This document shows, piece by piece, positions 6,335-13,407 of a stretch of 13,894 nt of DNA. The notes beneath the pieces are model-generated. The model was not told where the DNA came from. It ran no database searches and was given only the letters and a program-made list of their open reading frames with translations. Position 1 is the first letter of the stretch, and each line of letters begins with the position of its first letter. Position numbers and translations under genes: made by a program. Where the stretch lies: the NCBI GenBank assembly GCA_035544835.1, contig DASZZV010000260.1:1-13894 (forward strand). Reading direction: 5' to 3'. Origin of the DNA: DASZZV01 sp035544835 (GTDB lineage Bacteria > Acidobacteriota > Thermoanaerobaculia > Gp7-AA8).

Positions 6335-7429
6335 CTACGCGCGTTCGACGGCGGGTGCGAGCGAAGCTTCGGTCGGTGACCAGGCCACCGAGCGGTTGCG
6401 CCCGCCCTCTTTGCCGACATACAGGGCCTCATCCGAGCGTTTGATCGACGTCTCCAGATCGTCGCCGGGCTCAAAGGTGGCCACGCCGAAGGTCATCGTC
6501 ACGGAGAGATCGTGGCCGCCGAACTGGAAGCGTTCCTCCTCGATGGCTTTACGCATCTTCTCGGCGGCCTGCATGCCCTGCTCAATGTTCGTTTCGAGAA
6601 GCAGCGAGATGAACTCTTCGCCTCCCCAGCGACCGACCGTGTCCTGCTCGCGGAGAGAGCGCTTTAGTGTCGCCGCCACCTCTTTGAGAACGTAATCTCC
6701 GCAGTCATGACCCCAGGTGTCATTGAATCGCTTGAAGTGATCGATGTCCGACAGGACCAGGGTGAAACCGCGTCCGCTTCGCTTGACCCGCGCGCGCTCG
6801 GAATCGAAAAGCTGCTTCATCCTTCTGCGGTTGGCCAGAGTCGTGAGTGCGTCGGTGGTGGCCAGCTCTTCCATCCGCTTTTCCGCGGTCAGCGAAGCCT
6901 GCCGGAAGTAGTAACTGATGATCATGAGCGCGGCGAAGACGATTACCACGTTCGCGTAATAGACCGGCGTGACGAGGGGGGTCGAGATCACTCCCTGCCG
7001 AAGGCTGGTCTTGTAGGTATAGAGGGCGGCGTACAGACCGACCAGGCCTAGAGCCTGTACCAGCATGGTCAGCTTCTTCATCTTGTTGTTGATCATCGTT
7101 ACCGTGATCATCGGCATCAGATAGAGCTGGAAACCGGTGTCCCATCCCATGCAGTAGGTCGCCAGAGCGGAGTGAAGAACGACCTCGATGGTCAATAGAT
7201 TGATGGCCGGCCAGTGCTTTCCTCGACGGTTGGTCTCCCAGGCGATGACCCAGGCGATCGTGCTGAAAATGTTAAAGAAGGCCATCACGGGAACCCCGAG
7301 CCAGTAAAAGAACGGGATGAAAGCCAGGTGAGCAGGGATGCCCAGATAGCACATGTAGTTGACGACCATGTACATCCGATAGTTGTCGGGTTGGATCTGG
7401 GGCGGAGGCAGGATTGGCCGCTTCTTCAT
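6335..7429 (-). CDS. Membrane-bound diguanylate cyclase (GGDEF)
   Basis: A 364-residue enzyme that should make c-di-GMP from two GTP at the inner membrane. The N-terminal half (about 17-178) holds roughly six hydrophobic segments, near 20-45, 46-66, 76-95, 99-113, 119-138 and 156-176. It matches no sensor module I can name. A short linker (LTAEKRMEELATTDALTTLA) leads to the GGDEF domain (about 188-350). That domain has the metal-binding SDIDHFKRFND, the intact signature GGEEF (269-273) and the product-inhibition site R260-E-Q-D263 five residues before it, so it should be active and feedback-inhibited. ATG 7429 has no strong ribosome-binding site. The gene is divergent from the V4R-like protein across 196 bp; a shared promoter region could link the two. 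Confidence 0.93.
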   Translation of the reverse strand: MKKRPILPPPQIQPDNYRMYMVVNYMCYLGIPAHLAFIPFFYWLGVPVMAFFNIFSTIAWVIAWETNRRGKHWPAINLLTIEVVLHSALATYCMGWDTGFQLYLMPMITVTMINNKMKKLTMLVQALGLVGLYAALYTYKTSLRQGVISTPLVTPVYYANVVIVFAALMIISYYFRQASLTAEKRMEELATTDALTTLANRRRMKQLFDSERARVKRSGRGFTLVLSDIDHFKRFNDTWGHDCGDYVLKEVAATLKRSLREQDTVGRWGGEEFISLLLETNIEQGMQAAEKMRKAIEEERFQFGGHDLSVTMTFGVATFEPGDDLETSIKRSDEALYVGKEGGRNRSVAWSPTEASLAPAVERA

Positions 7430-7625
7430 CGGGCAGGCTTACTCAAGATTCCTTCAGGCTGACACAAAGTTTGCGGCGCGGCAAGAATCGGAATATCGCA
7501 TCCCCTTCTTCGAGGACTAGTAGGGCGAATCCAGGACTCAAACCTCTCTCGTGGGGGACGGTTGTCGGGAACAATGCAACGCTTCGGCACGGGAGTCGCT
7601 TCACCGAAGGTCCGGAGGTGCTCCG

Positions 7626-8195
7626 ATGACCGAACAGGATCATGCCACCACGAAGGGAGCGATCCTTCGGAGTCTCCTGAAGTTTCTCGAAACCGATCTG
7701 ACGGTTGAGCAGCGTACGCGCGCCATTGCCGCCCTTTCCCCGGCCGATCAGGAGATTGTGAAACAGCGCTCCATTCTGGCAAGTCAGAAGATCTCTGAGT
7801 TCACCCTCAATCATCTGACCGTCGAGGCTGCGAAGGTAAAGGGCGAGTCGCTGGATAAGTTCGGGAACAGGGCCGGAAGGGCAGAACTGCGCGACGCCAT
7901 CGGCATCTATCGCATCCTGACCATGGTTCTGACACCGCCGGCGCTGCTGCGAAAGGCCTCGACGATGTGGTCGACGGTGCACAGCAACGGCGTTCTCAGT
8001 GTCGAAGAGGTCACGGGCAATTCTGCTCGCATCCGTCTGTCGGACTTCCCCTCGGAGGAGGCACATTGCGCCCGTTTCACCGGCTGGATTGAAGGGCTCG
8101 GCGATATGACCGGAGTGAAGAATACGCACGTGGTACACAACTCCTGCCTGACCCGTGGGGGAGCGGATTGTCAGTGGCAGTTGACGTGGGGGTGA
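7626..8195 (+). CDS. V4R/DUF2378-like putative ligand-binding protein
   Basis: A 189-residue soluble protein. ATG 7626 is supported by GGAGG seven bases upstream (7614-7618). The N-terminal ~60 residues are helical. The C-terminal ~90 residues carry a pattern I associate with the TIGR02265/DUF2378 and V4R/heme-NO-binding-like group: PALLRKASTMW, NGVLSVEEV, RIRLSDFP, then FTGWIEG and a closing HNSCLTRGGADCQWQLTW. Cysteines 148, 174 and 182 are the obvious candidates for metal or ligand contacts. Members of these groups are small-molecule sensors or chaperone-like modules, mostly uncharacterised. The divergent diguanylate cyclase suggests a signalling role, but this is inference. The family assignment is from memory of motifs. 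Confidence 0.6.
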   Translation: MTEQDHATTKGAILRSLLKFLETDLTVEQRTRAIAALSPADQEIVKQRSILASQKISEFTLNHLTVEAAKVKGESLDKFGNRAGRAELRDAIGIYRILTMVLTPPALLRKASTMWSTVHSNGVLSVEEVTGNSARIRLSDFPSEEAHCARFTGWIEGLGDMTGVKNTHVVHNSCLTRGGADCQWQLTWG

Positions 8196-8197
8196 GA

Positions 8198-8284
8198 GGA
8201 TTTCGAATTTCGGATTTCGAATTTCGGATTTAGAAGCAGAGACCAACGCGAAATATGCTGCCTTTCAATCCGAAATCCGAAATC
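8198..8284. repeat. Inverted element F built from a 14-bp tandem repeat
   Basis: The left arm (8198-8230) is GGATTTCGAATTTC repeated 2.4 times without error. The right arm (8267-8284) is its inverted relative, AATCCGAAATCCGAAATC. A 36-bp spacer separates them. It fills the gap between the convergent 3' ends of the V4R-like gene and tldE and can form a long AT-rich hairpin, possibly a bidirectional terminator. Confidence 0.8.
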
Positions 8285-8286
8285 TC

Positions 8287-9639
8287 CTACCTCGCCTGCA
8301 CTCCCGTGAAGTTCCACCCGCGGATCCGCGTCGTCGGGGCGATCGTTCCGCCCGTGGGATTCCACCAGGTGCTGATGATACGGCGCTCGCGAGTGAGGCC
8401 GTCGATGCGGGAAAAGGCTTCGACCATCGGCTCGGTCCACCGCAGATTCGGTAGGCGCGCCACGACCCTGCCCTCTTCGATCAGGAACGTCCCGTCGCGG
8501 GTCATCCCGGTCATCACCGCAGCTTTGGGATCGATCAAGCCATTGACGTAGTTGAAGCGCGTCACCCAGATGCCGCGGGAAGTGGAGGCGATGAGCTCTT
8601 CGCGGGATGCCGTTCCCGGCGCCATCGAGAGATGCAGTGCCATGCCGTGCTCCGAAGAACCGAGACCGGCGGCGCTTCCGGTAAGAGGCACGCCGAGCCG
8701 GTCGCTCATGATCTTGTCCACGACCCCGCCGCGCAGGATTCCACTTTCCACCAGCGGGACGCGTCGCTTGGCCACGCCTTCCATATCGAAAGGGAAGGGA
8801 AGGAAATTCTCATCCAGAGCGTCGTCGGTGAGCGAGAAACTCTCGTGAAGGAGTCCCTTGCCCAGATTCCCCACGAAAAAGGAGGAGCCATCCTCGAACG
8901 ATGACCCCGAAAAGCTGATCATGTTCATCCACTCGAAAACCTCGGCCAGCGCCGCCGGCTCGAGAATGACGTCGTACTGTCCCGGCTCGATCTGGGCCGG
9001 GCAATCGGCCAGAAGACGTGCTTTCGAGGCCGCTTCCTCGCCGAGTGCCTCGATTCCGACGCCCCCGCTGGAACGCGAACAGCGCGTCGCATATCCGGAC
9101 AGCTCGCCCCGCAGTGCAATCACGGTGGCATCGGCCGACGTTGTCGCCGCTTCGCGCCGGAGGCCGTGGGTGTTGCCGGTGGCGATGTCGAGTGTGCCGG
9201 TGGTGAAGGAGCCGGCGAACATGCAACCGTCGCGAGCCCCGAGATCGAACATCCTTTTGATCTCCTCGGCTTTGGACATAGGCGATAGATGAGCGGTCGC
9301 TTCGTCCACCGTGGCCAGGCGCGGCACCTCGGTACCCTCCGAGACGAGTCCCTTGAAGCCTTCGGTAGGGTCGCTGCGTTCGGCCATGTCGCGGGCGAGC
9401 TTTGTGGCCCGCTCGATGGAGTCCCTGTCGAGGGATGTGGTCGAGGCGACGCCGATCCGATTCCTGACGACGACCCGCACGGTGAGGCTGGCGCTCCGCT
9501 CAGACATGTTCTGGTGAATCGTGGAATTGGCGAAACGGGTGATGTTGCGATCGGTGCGTATGGCTACGGCATCCGCCTCATCGGCTCGAGCTGTTCCCAG
9601 AGCGGTCTCGATGATCTCCGCCAGATCGTGGCCGCTCAT
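8287..9639 (-). CDS. tldE: TldE/PmbA-family metalloprotease subunit
   Basis: A 450-residue partner of TldD. In E. coli the heterodimer cleaves unfolded peptides and RiPP leader peptides, with TldD carrying the zinc site. Family marks are the N-terminal beta-sandwich region (RFANSTIHQN, SLTVRVVVRNRIGVASTT), the middle block IEPGQYDVILEPAALAEVFE, the GSSFFVGNLGKGL segment, and the C-terminal SSEHGMALHLS and FNYVNGLIDPKAAVMTGMTR. No HExxxH is present, as expected for TldE. The ATG at 9637-9639 shares ATGA with the TldD stop, so translation is coupled. A longer upstream extension of the frame is discounted because it would run through tldD in another frame. The gene converges on the V4R-like gene across element F. 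Confidence 0.93.
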   Translation of the reverse strand: MSGHDLAEIIETALGTARADEADAVAIRTDRNITRFANSTIHQNMSERSASLTVRVVVRNRIGVASTTSLDRDSIERATKLARDMAERSDPTEGFKGLVSEGTEVPRLATVDEATAHLSPMSKAEEIKRMFDLGARDGCMFAGSFTTGTLDIATGNTHGLRREAATTSADATVIALRGELSGYATRCSRSSGGVGIEALGEEAASKARLLADCPAQIEPGQYDVILEPAALAEVFEWMNMISFSGSSFEDGSSFFVGNLGKGLLHESFSLTDDALDENFLPFPFDMEGVAKRRVPLVESGILRGGVVDKIMSDRLGVPLTGSAAGLGSSEHGMALHLSMAPGTASREELIASTSRGIWVTRFNYVNGLIDPKAAVMTGMTRDGTFLIEEGRVVARLPNLRWTEPMVEAFSRIDGLTRERRIISTWWNPTGGTIAPTTRIRGWNFTGVQAR

Positions 9640-11078
9640 GCCATCTCCACGCCGCGGAACCGCGCCACGGGCGCTCCATGAGCGACGCGCATGGTCTGCA
9701 TCGGATCGCCCTTCCCGCAATTTGGCAGGCCCCAGACACGCCAGGTCTCGGCACCACAGATAGCGTCGCAACTGTTCCAGAAACGAGGTGTGCTCCCGGT
9801 GTAAATCGGATTCTTCAGGATCCGGCCGATCTGTCCGTTCTCGATCTCGTAACCGATCTCGCAACTGAACTGAAAGTTCAGGCGGAGGTCGTCGATCGAC
9901 CATGATTTGTTGGTGTCGATCAGGATGCCCCTCTTCGTGTCGGCCAATACATCCTGGAAGGAAGAATCACCGGGCTCGAGATTGATGTTGGTCATCCGGA
10001 TGATCGGAATGCGGTTAGCCGACTCGGCCCGGACCGTGCCGTTCGAGGTCTTGCCGACCACCGGGGCCGTGTCACGACTGGTCAGGTAGTTGACGAACAT
10101 TCCATTCTCAACGAGGTGGAAGCGCTGAGCCGGCACCCCTTCATCGTCAAAGCCGAACGAGCCGATCGAGCTCGGGATGGTGGCGTCGGCCACGAGGTTG
10201 ACGATCGGCGCTCCATACTGCAACTGCCCCAGCATGGGCGGCTGGAGAAAGGATCCCCCGGCCAGAGAGATCTCATAGCCGAGAGCCCGGTCGAGCTCGG
10301 TCGGATGGCCGCACGACTCATGAACCTGCAGCGCCAGTTGTGAGGAGCCGATGAGGAGATCGAAGTTACCGGCCGGCGCTTTGGGGGCCACCAGGAGGGC
10401 CAGGGCCTCGTCGCGAATGCGGGGAGCGTTTCCCAGCAGGTCGAGCTCTTCGATGAACTCCCATCCGCGCGCCTGGTAATCACCGCCGACCGAGGTGGGG
10501 TAGGAGCGCCGTTGGAACTCGGGACCATCGAGGGCGATTGCTTCGAGGCCGGCGCCCATCTCGGTGGACGACTGCTCGATATAGCTGCCGATGCTGGAGG
10601 CGAAGATCTTGTCCATGCGGTAGCAGGAGATCTCGCCTGAGACCTGGTGAATGCGATCGTCGCCGCGCATCGCCTCTGTAGCCGCGAGCAGCACCTCGAT
10701 CTTTTTCTGAGCGGGAATGGAGAAGGGATCGATGACATAGGTGGACGACCAGGAGGCGATGGCCGGTGCGACGTCGCTGAGCACGACTCGCGTCGACGCC
10801 GCGATGTGGCTGGCCGCCGCGACTTCCAGAGCGCGTGTGGCCGTGCGCTCCAGCGCTTCGGCCGACACCTCAGAGTCGCCGGCGAATCCCCAGCCATCAC
10901 CCACCAGCACGCGGACACCGATGGCGTGATCGAGTCCGGCGTGCAGGCTTTCCACCGACCCGTTTCGGACGCGAACGTTTTCGTCGGTGATCACCGAGTG
11001 GCGGATGTCGGCATAACGGGCGCCGCGACGGCGCAGATCAGCGAGTACTCGTTCGCAGAGACTCTTCCAGTCGGACAT
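9636..11078 (-). CDS. tldD: TldD-family metalloprotease catalytic subunit
   Basis: A 480-residue zinc peptidase subunit. The catalytic HExxxH motif is HESCGH at residues 253-258, followed by PTELDRALGYE. The third zinc ligand region is the C-terminal Cys454 in LPNCGKGDPMQ. This HESCGH...CGKG form differs from the E. coli HEAVGH type and, from memory, resembles the branch common in archaea, actinobacteria and other phyla. The N-terminus is the expected domain (YADIRHSVITDENVRVRNGS; GVRVLVGDGWGFA). Upstream of ATG 11078 there is no ribosome-binding site; TAAACT lies about 12 bases before it, so a leaderless or weakly initiated transcript is possible. The gene overlaps tldE by 4 bp and is divergent from pcm across repeat element G. 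Confidence 0.94.
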   Translation of the reverse strand: MSDWKSLCERVLADLRRRGARYADIRHSVITDENVRVRNGSVESLHAGLDHAIGVRVLVGDGWGFAGDSEVSAEALERTATRALEVAAASHIAASTRVVLSDVAPAIASWSSTYVIDPFSIPAQKKIEVLLAATEAMRGDDRIHQVSGEISCYRMDKIFASSIGSYIEQSSTEMGAGLEAIALDGPEFQRRSYPTSVGGDYQARGWEFIEELDLLGNAPRIRDEALALLVAPKAPAGNFDLLIGSSQLALQVHESCGHPTELDRALGYEISLAGGSFLQPPMLGQLQYGAPIVNLVADATIPSSIGSFGFDDEGVPAQRFHLVENGMFVNYLTSRDTAPVVGKTSNGTVRAESANRIPIIRMTNINLEPGDSSFQDVLADTKRGILIDTNKSWSIDDLRLNFQFSCEIGYEIENGQIGRILKNPIYTGSTPRFWNSCDAICGAETWRVWGLPNCGKGDPMQTMRVAHGAPVARFRGVEMA

Positions 11079-11114
11079 GAGGGGACAGTTTAGGGAAACC
11101 GGAAAGCAGAAACC

Positions 11115-11184
11115 AGAAGGCAGCTTCTAGCTTCTAGCTGCTAGCCTCAAGCTTTTAGCTAGCAGCTAGCAGCTTTCTGCCTTT
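11115..11184. repeat. Inverted simple-repeat element G
   Basis: The left arm (11115-11145) is built from AGCTTCT, AGCTTCT and AGCTGCT-like heptads. The right arm (11158-11184) is the imperfect reverse complement, containing GCTAGCAGCTAGCAGC and TTTCTGCCTTT. It occupies the 119-bp gap between the divergent tldD and pcm starts, so both promoters must lie in or beside a potential hairpin. Confidence 0.75.
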
Positions 11185-11197
11185 AAGCTTTGTCACG

Positions 11198-11830
11198 ATG
11201 GAGCCTGAAGCTGCGCGCCTGCTGATGGTGGAACGGCAGATCGCCGCCAGGGGAGTTCACGATCAGAAGGTGCTCGAGGTCATGCGCGACGTTCCGCGCG
11301 AGGCCTTCGTCCCTGAGTCGTTGAAGGGGGCGGCCTACGACGACTCGCCGTTGCCGATCGGGTTCGAGCAGACGATCTCGCAGCCTTACATCGTCGCTCT
11401 GATGACCTCACTGCTGGAGTTGAAGGGAGACGAGCGCGTCCTGGAGATCGGGACCGGCTCGGGATATCAGACTGCGATCCTGGCGCGCCTGGCCGGCCAT
11501 GTTTACTCGGCCGAGCTGGAGGCATCGCTGCTCGAGGCAGCCCGCGCTCGCATCGCCGGGATGGGACTGAGCAATGTGACTTTCCGGCGGGGAGACGGAC
11601 TCGAGGTCTTCGACGATGAGGCGCCCTTCGATTGCATTCTCTGCGCCGCGGCCCCGGTCCGGTTTCCGGAAGGAATCAACGGACTCCTCGTGGACGGCGG
11701 ACGCAGTGTAATGCCCGTTGGAGGAGAGGATCAGATGCTTTACAGGCTAAAAAGAAGGGGAGAGATCGTCGATCGGTTGCCGATCGTGGCGGTGCGTTTC
11801 GTGCCGCTCCGTCGCGATCAGCCGAAGTAG
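11198..11830 (+). CDS. pcm: Protein-L-isoaspartate O-methyltransferase
   Basis: A 210-residue cytosolic repair enzyme that methylates isoaspartyl residues in aged proteins using SAM. The N-terminal helix (MVERQIAARGVHDQKVLEVM), DVPREAFVPE, the substrate-binding segment GFEQTISQPYIVALMT (about 55-70) and SAM motif I VLEIGTGSGYQTAILA (81-96) are all present. The length is typical of the bacterial family. The ATG fits the family start although no clear ribosome-binding site precedes it, the upstream DNA being repeat element G. Its last 13 bases overlap the convergent queD 3' end. Relatives are often grouped with surE or dprA-type genes, but no such operon is visible here. Confidence 0.95.
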   Translation: MEPEAARLLMVERQIAARGVHDQKVLEVMRDVPREAFVPESLKGAAYDDSPLPIGFEQTISQPYIVALMTSLLELKGDERVLEIGTGSGYQTAILARLAGHVYSAELEASLLEAARARIAGMGLSNVTFRRGDGLEVFDDEAPFDCILCAAAPVRFPEGINGLLVDGGRSVMPVGGEDQMLYRLKRRGEIVDRLPIVAVRFVPLRRDQPK

Positions 11831-12183
11831 TGACAGCGAGACGTGCAGGTCTCTTCGACGGTGACGCGGAACAGACCTCGCAGCGAGGGCTGCAGCTGTC
11901 GCCAGATCCAGATAGCAACATGCTCGGAGGTCGGGTTCTCCAGTCCGGCGATTTCGTTGAGAACATAGTGATCGAGTTGTTCGACGATCGGCTCCAGGAT
12001 CGCTTTGAGCTCGGCGAAGTCCAGTAGCCACCCCGTGTGAGGGTCGATTGTTCCTCGCACCGCCACCTCGCCTCGAAAGGAGTGACCATGCATGCGCCGG
12101 CATTTGTGCCCCTCGGGGACATTGGGCAGGAAGTGCGCAGCCTCGAATCGAAAATCCTTCACCAGCTCGACATCGGACGTCAT
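11818..12183 (-). CDS. queD: 6-carboxy-tetrahydropterin synthase (QueD/PTPS family)
   Basis: A 121-residue enzyme of the 6-pyruvoyl-tetrahydropterin synthase fold. QueD converts dihydroneopterin triphosphate to 6-carboxytetrahydropterin, an early step towards queuosine. Zinc ligands are His17 (FRFEAAHF), His32 and His34 (MHGHSF), and the catalytic Cys28 precedes them in CRRMHGH. LLDFAELK, LDHYVLN, PTSEHVAIWIW and the closing VEET substrate-anchoring glutamates are all present. The Cys-x3-HGH spacing and short length favour QueD over eukaryote-type PTPS. ATG 12183 (MTSDVELVKD) is the natural family start, although the frame stays open further upstream into the repeat. No other queuosine gene and no preQ1 riboswitch is seen nearby. 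Confidence 0.92.
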   Translation of the reverse strand: MTSDVELVKDFRFEAAHFLPNVPEGHKCRRMHGHSFRGEVAVRGTIDPHTGWLLDFAELKAILEPIVEQLDHYVLNEIAGLENPTSEHVAIWIWRQLQPSLRGLFRVTVEETCTSRCHYFG

Positions 12184-12252
12184 GGCGCGGGAGCTTAGCC
12201 GGAAAAGAGGAAAGAATCGAATGGAAACACTGCAAAAGCGCGTTGAAGTTTC

Positions 12253-12439
12253 TTCCCTCTCCCCGGCGGGGAGAGGGTGGCGCCGCAGCGCCGGGAGAGG
12301 GGCGTAACAGTCTGGCCATAACGTGCGAGGGCACGGCAGTGTGGGTCGTTGCTTTTGCGTAGCAGAGGTCAAGCAGCGTTAACGCGCGGCCCCTCACCCG
12401 CGGCTGCGGCCGCACCCTCTCCCCGCCGGGGAGAGGGAA
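12253..12439. repeat. 187-bp inverted-repeat element D
   Basis: The left arm (12253-12303) starts with the palindrome CCCTCTCCCCGGCGGGGAGA and continues through GGCGCCGCAGCGCC to GAGGGG. The right arm (12388-12439) is its inverted copy with scattered mismatches. An 84-bp spacer lies between. This palindrome type is common in environmental genomes, as far as I recall. It occupies the divergent gap between queD and the Holin-X-like gene. Confidence 0.85.
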
Positions 12440-12455
12440 GGGGAACCAACCTCAT

Positions 12456-12493
12456 TTCTTTCTGCATTCAGCATTCTGCCTTCTACATTCTTC
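12456..12493 (+). repeat. Degenerate ATTCTGC-type simple repeat
   Basis: TTTCTGCATTCAGCATTCTG and the following CCTTCTACATTCTTCC consist of variants of one 7-8 base word (TTCTGCA, TTCAGCA, TTCTGCC, TTCTACA). It stands alone on one strand just before the membrane-protein operon. It resembles half of elements such as F or G, with no obvious inverted partner. Confidence 0.5.
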
Positions 12494-12527
12494 CAACCCG
12501 GTATAGCCTTTGCTCAGCAGAGTTCGC

Positions 12528-12944
12528 ATGGCAATCGAAACAGAAGCGCGTCCATCTCTGGGAACACTCTTCAAGGGTTTGACGAGTGATCTCTCCACGC
12601 TGGTTCGCAGCGAGGTGGCACTGGCCAAACTCGAGGTGCGGCAGGCTATTGCGGGACTGGGCGCCAGCAGTGCTTTGCTCGTGGCGGCGCTTTTCTGCGG
12701 CCTGCTGGGACTCGGCTTTCTTTTCGTCACTGCTCTTCTGGGTCTGGTCGCGCTTGGCGTTCCGGCCTGGTTGTCGTCTCTGATCGTGACCATTGTGCTG
12801 TTCCTCATCGCCACGGTGCTGGGGTTGTCGGGCAAGAAGAAGATCACGACAGTACAATTCCTGCCTGCTGCGACCATCGACAACATCAAGACCGACATCG
12901 ACGCCATCAGGTCAGGAATCGAGCGGGCAAAGGAGACGGCGTAA
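12528..12944 (+). CDS. Phage_holin_3_6 (Holin-X/YqjE-like) membrane protein
   Basis: A 138-residue inner-membrane protein. An amphipathic N-terminal helix (LGTLFKGLTSDLSTLVRSEV, then ALAKLEVRQA) precedes two hydrophobic segments, about 43-76 and 80-101, a basic GKKK stop and a short helical tail. This is the layout of the Pfam Holin-X/YqjE group, usually chromosomal envelope or stress proteins rather than lysis proteins. I chose ATG 12528 (MAIETEARPS); an in-frame TTG at 12510 is less likely and no strong ribosome-binding site decides it. The TAA overlaps the next start by one base, so the two genes form an operon. Confidence 0.75.
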   Translation: MAIETEARPSLGTLFKGLTSDLSTLVRSEVALAKLEVRQAIAGLGASSALLVAALFCGLLGLGFLFVTALLGLVALGVPAWLSSLIVTIVLFLIATVLGLSGKKKITTVQFLPAATIDNIKTDIDAIRSGIERAKETA

Positions 12945-13249
12945 TGTCGACTGAAGATCAGGATCATGTAAGAGCGCATATCGAGCTGGCTATCGAGAGG
13001 GCTCGCGACGGAGTCAGTGAGCGGATCGATGAGATCGATCGCCGCCTACGCAGCAACCTCGATTTTCCGAAGATGGCCTCCGATCATGCCCCACAGCTGA
13101 TGGCCGCCGGAGCGGCTTTCGGTTTCCTGCTCGGATTCGGGGTGCCGAAAGTGCTGTTTCGCACGGTGCAGCTGGGAGTGCCGATCTTGATCGCGATCAA
13201 GATCGCGCAGAACCGCAGCGAGCATGCGATCGAAGATCATTTCGCGTAG
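12944..13249 (+). CDS. Small membrane protein, YqjD/DUF883-like layout, hypothetical
   Basis: A 101-residue protein with a charged helical N-terminus (HIELAIERARDGVSERIDEI). A DHAPQLMAAGAAFGFLLGFG hydrophobic segment follows (about 47-67), then a second one (LGVPILIAIKIA, about 77-88) and an acidic tail. Sequence alone gives only a weak family match. The arrangement, a helical cytoplasmic part plus a C-terminal membrane anchor next to a YqjE-like gene, recalls the yqjD-yqjE gene pairs whose YqjD member is a membrane-anchored ribosome-associated protein. Start and stop of the pair overlap as TAATG, implying translational coupling. Confidence 0.65.
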   Translation: MSTEDQDHVRAHIELAIERARDGVSERIDEIDRRLRSNLDFPKMASDHAPQLMAAGAAFGFLLGFGVPKVLFRTVQLGVPILIAIKIAQNRSEHAIEDHFA

Positions 13250-13260
13250 CGTCGCCAGCC

Positions 13261-13403
13261 GGAACGCCGCCTTCCAGGCGGCCGTGCCGCCGGCATCATG
13301 CCGGCCGCGCCGGCCTGGGTTGGTGTGAATCGTTACAGGAACGCCGCGGCTCGACGCCGCGGCACAAGGGTTCGGAAACCCTTGCCACGAACGGCGGCGT
13401 TCC
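13261..13403. repeat. 143-bp multi-hairpin intergenic element E
   Basis: The outer arms GGAACGCCGCC (13261-13271) and GGCGGCGTTCC (13393-13403) are perfect inverted repeats. The word GGAACGCCGC also recurs internally at 13338. Inside lie three independent hairpins: GCCGGCATCATGCCGGC (13289-13305), GCCGCGGC-TCGAC-GCCGCGGC (13343-13363) and AAGGGTT-CGGA-AACCCTT (13366-13383). It fills the gap between the convergent membrane-protein operon and dprA and could terminate both transcripts. Confidence 0.8.
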
Positions 13404-13407
13404 CTTC

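Noticed and set aside
9640..9903. 88-residue N-terminal extension of TldE
   Set aside because: It lies wholly within tldD in another frame and looks unlike the family. The ATGA-coupled start fits better.
12528..13249. Prophage lysis cassette suggested by the holin-like protein
   Set aside because: No endolysin or phage structural genes are nearby. The pair fits the chromosomal YqjE/YqjD-type arrangement.
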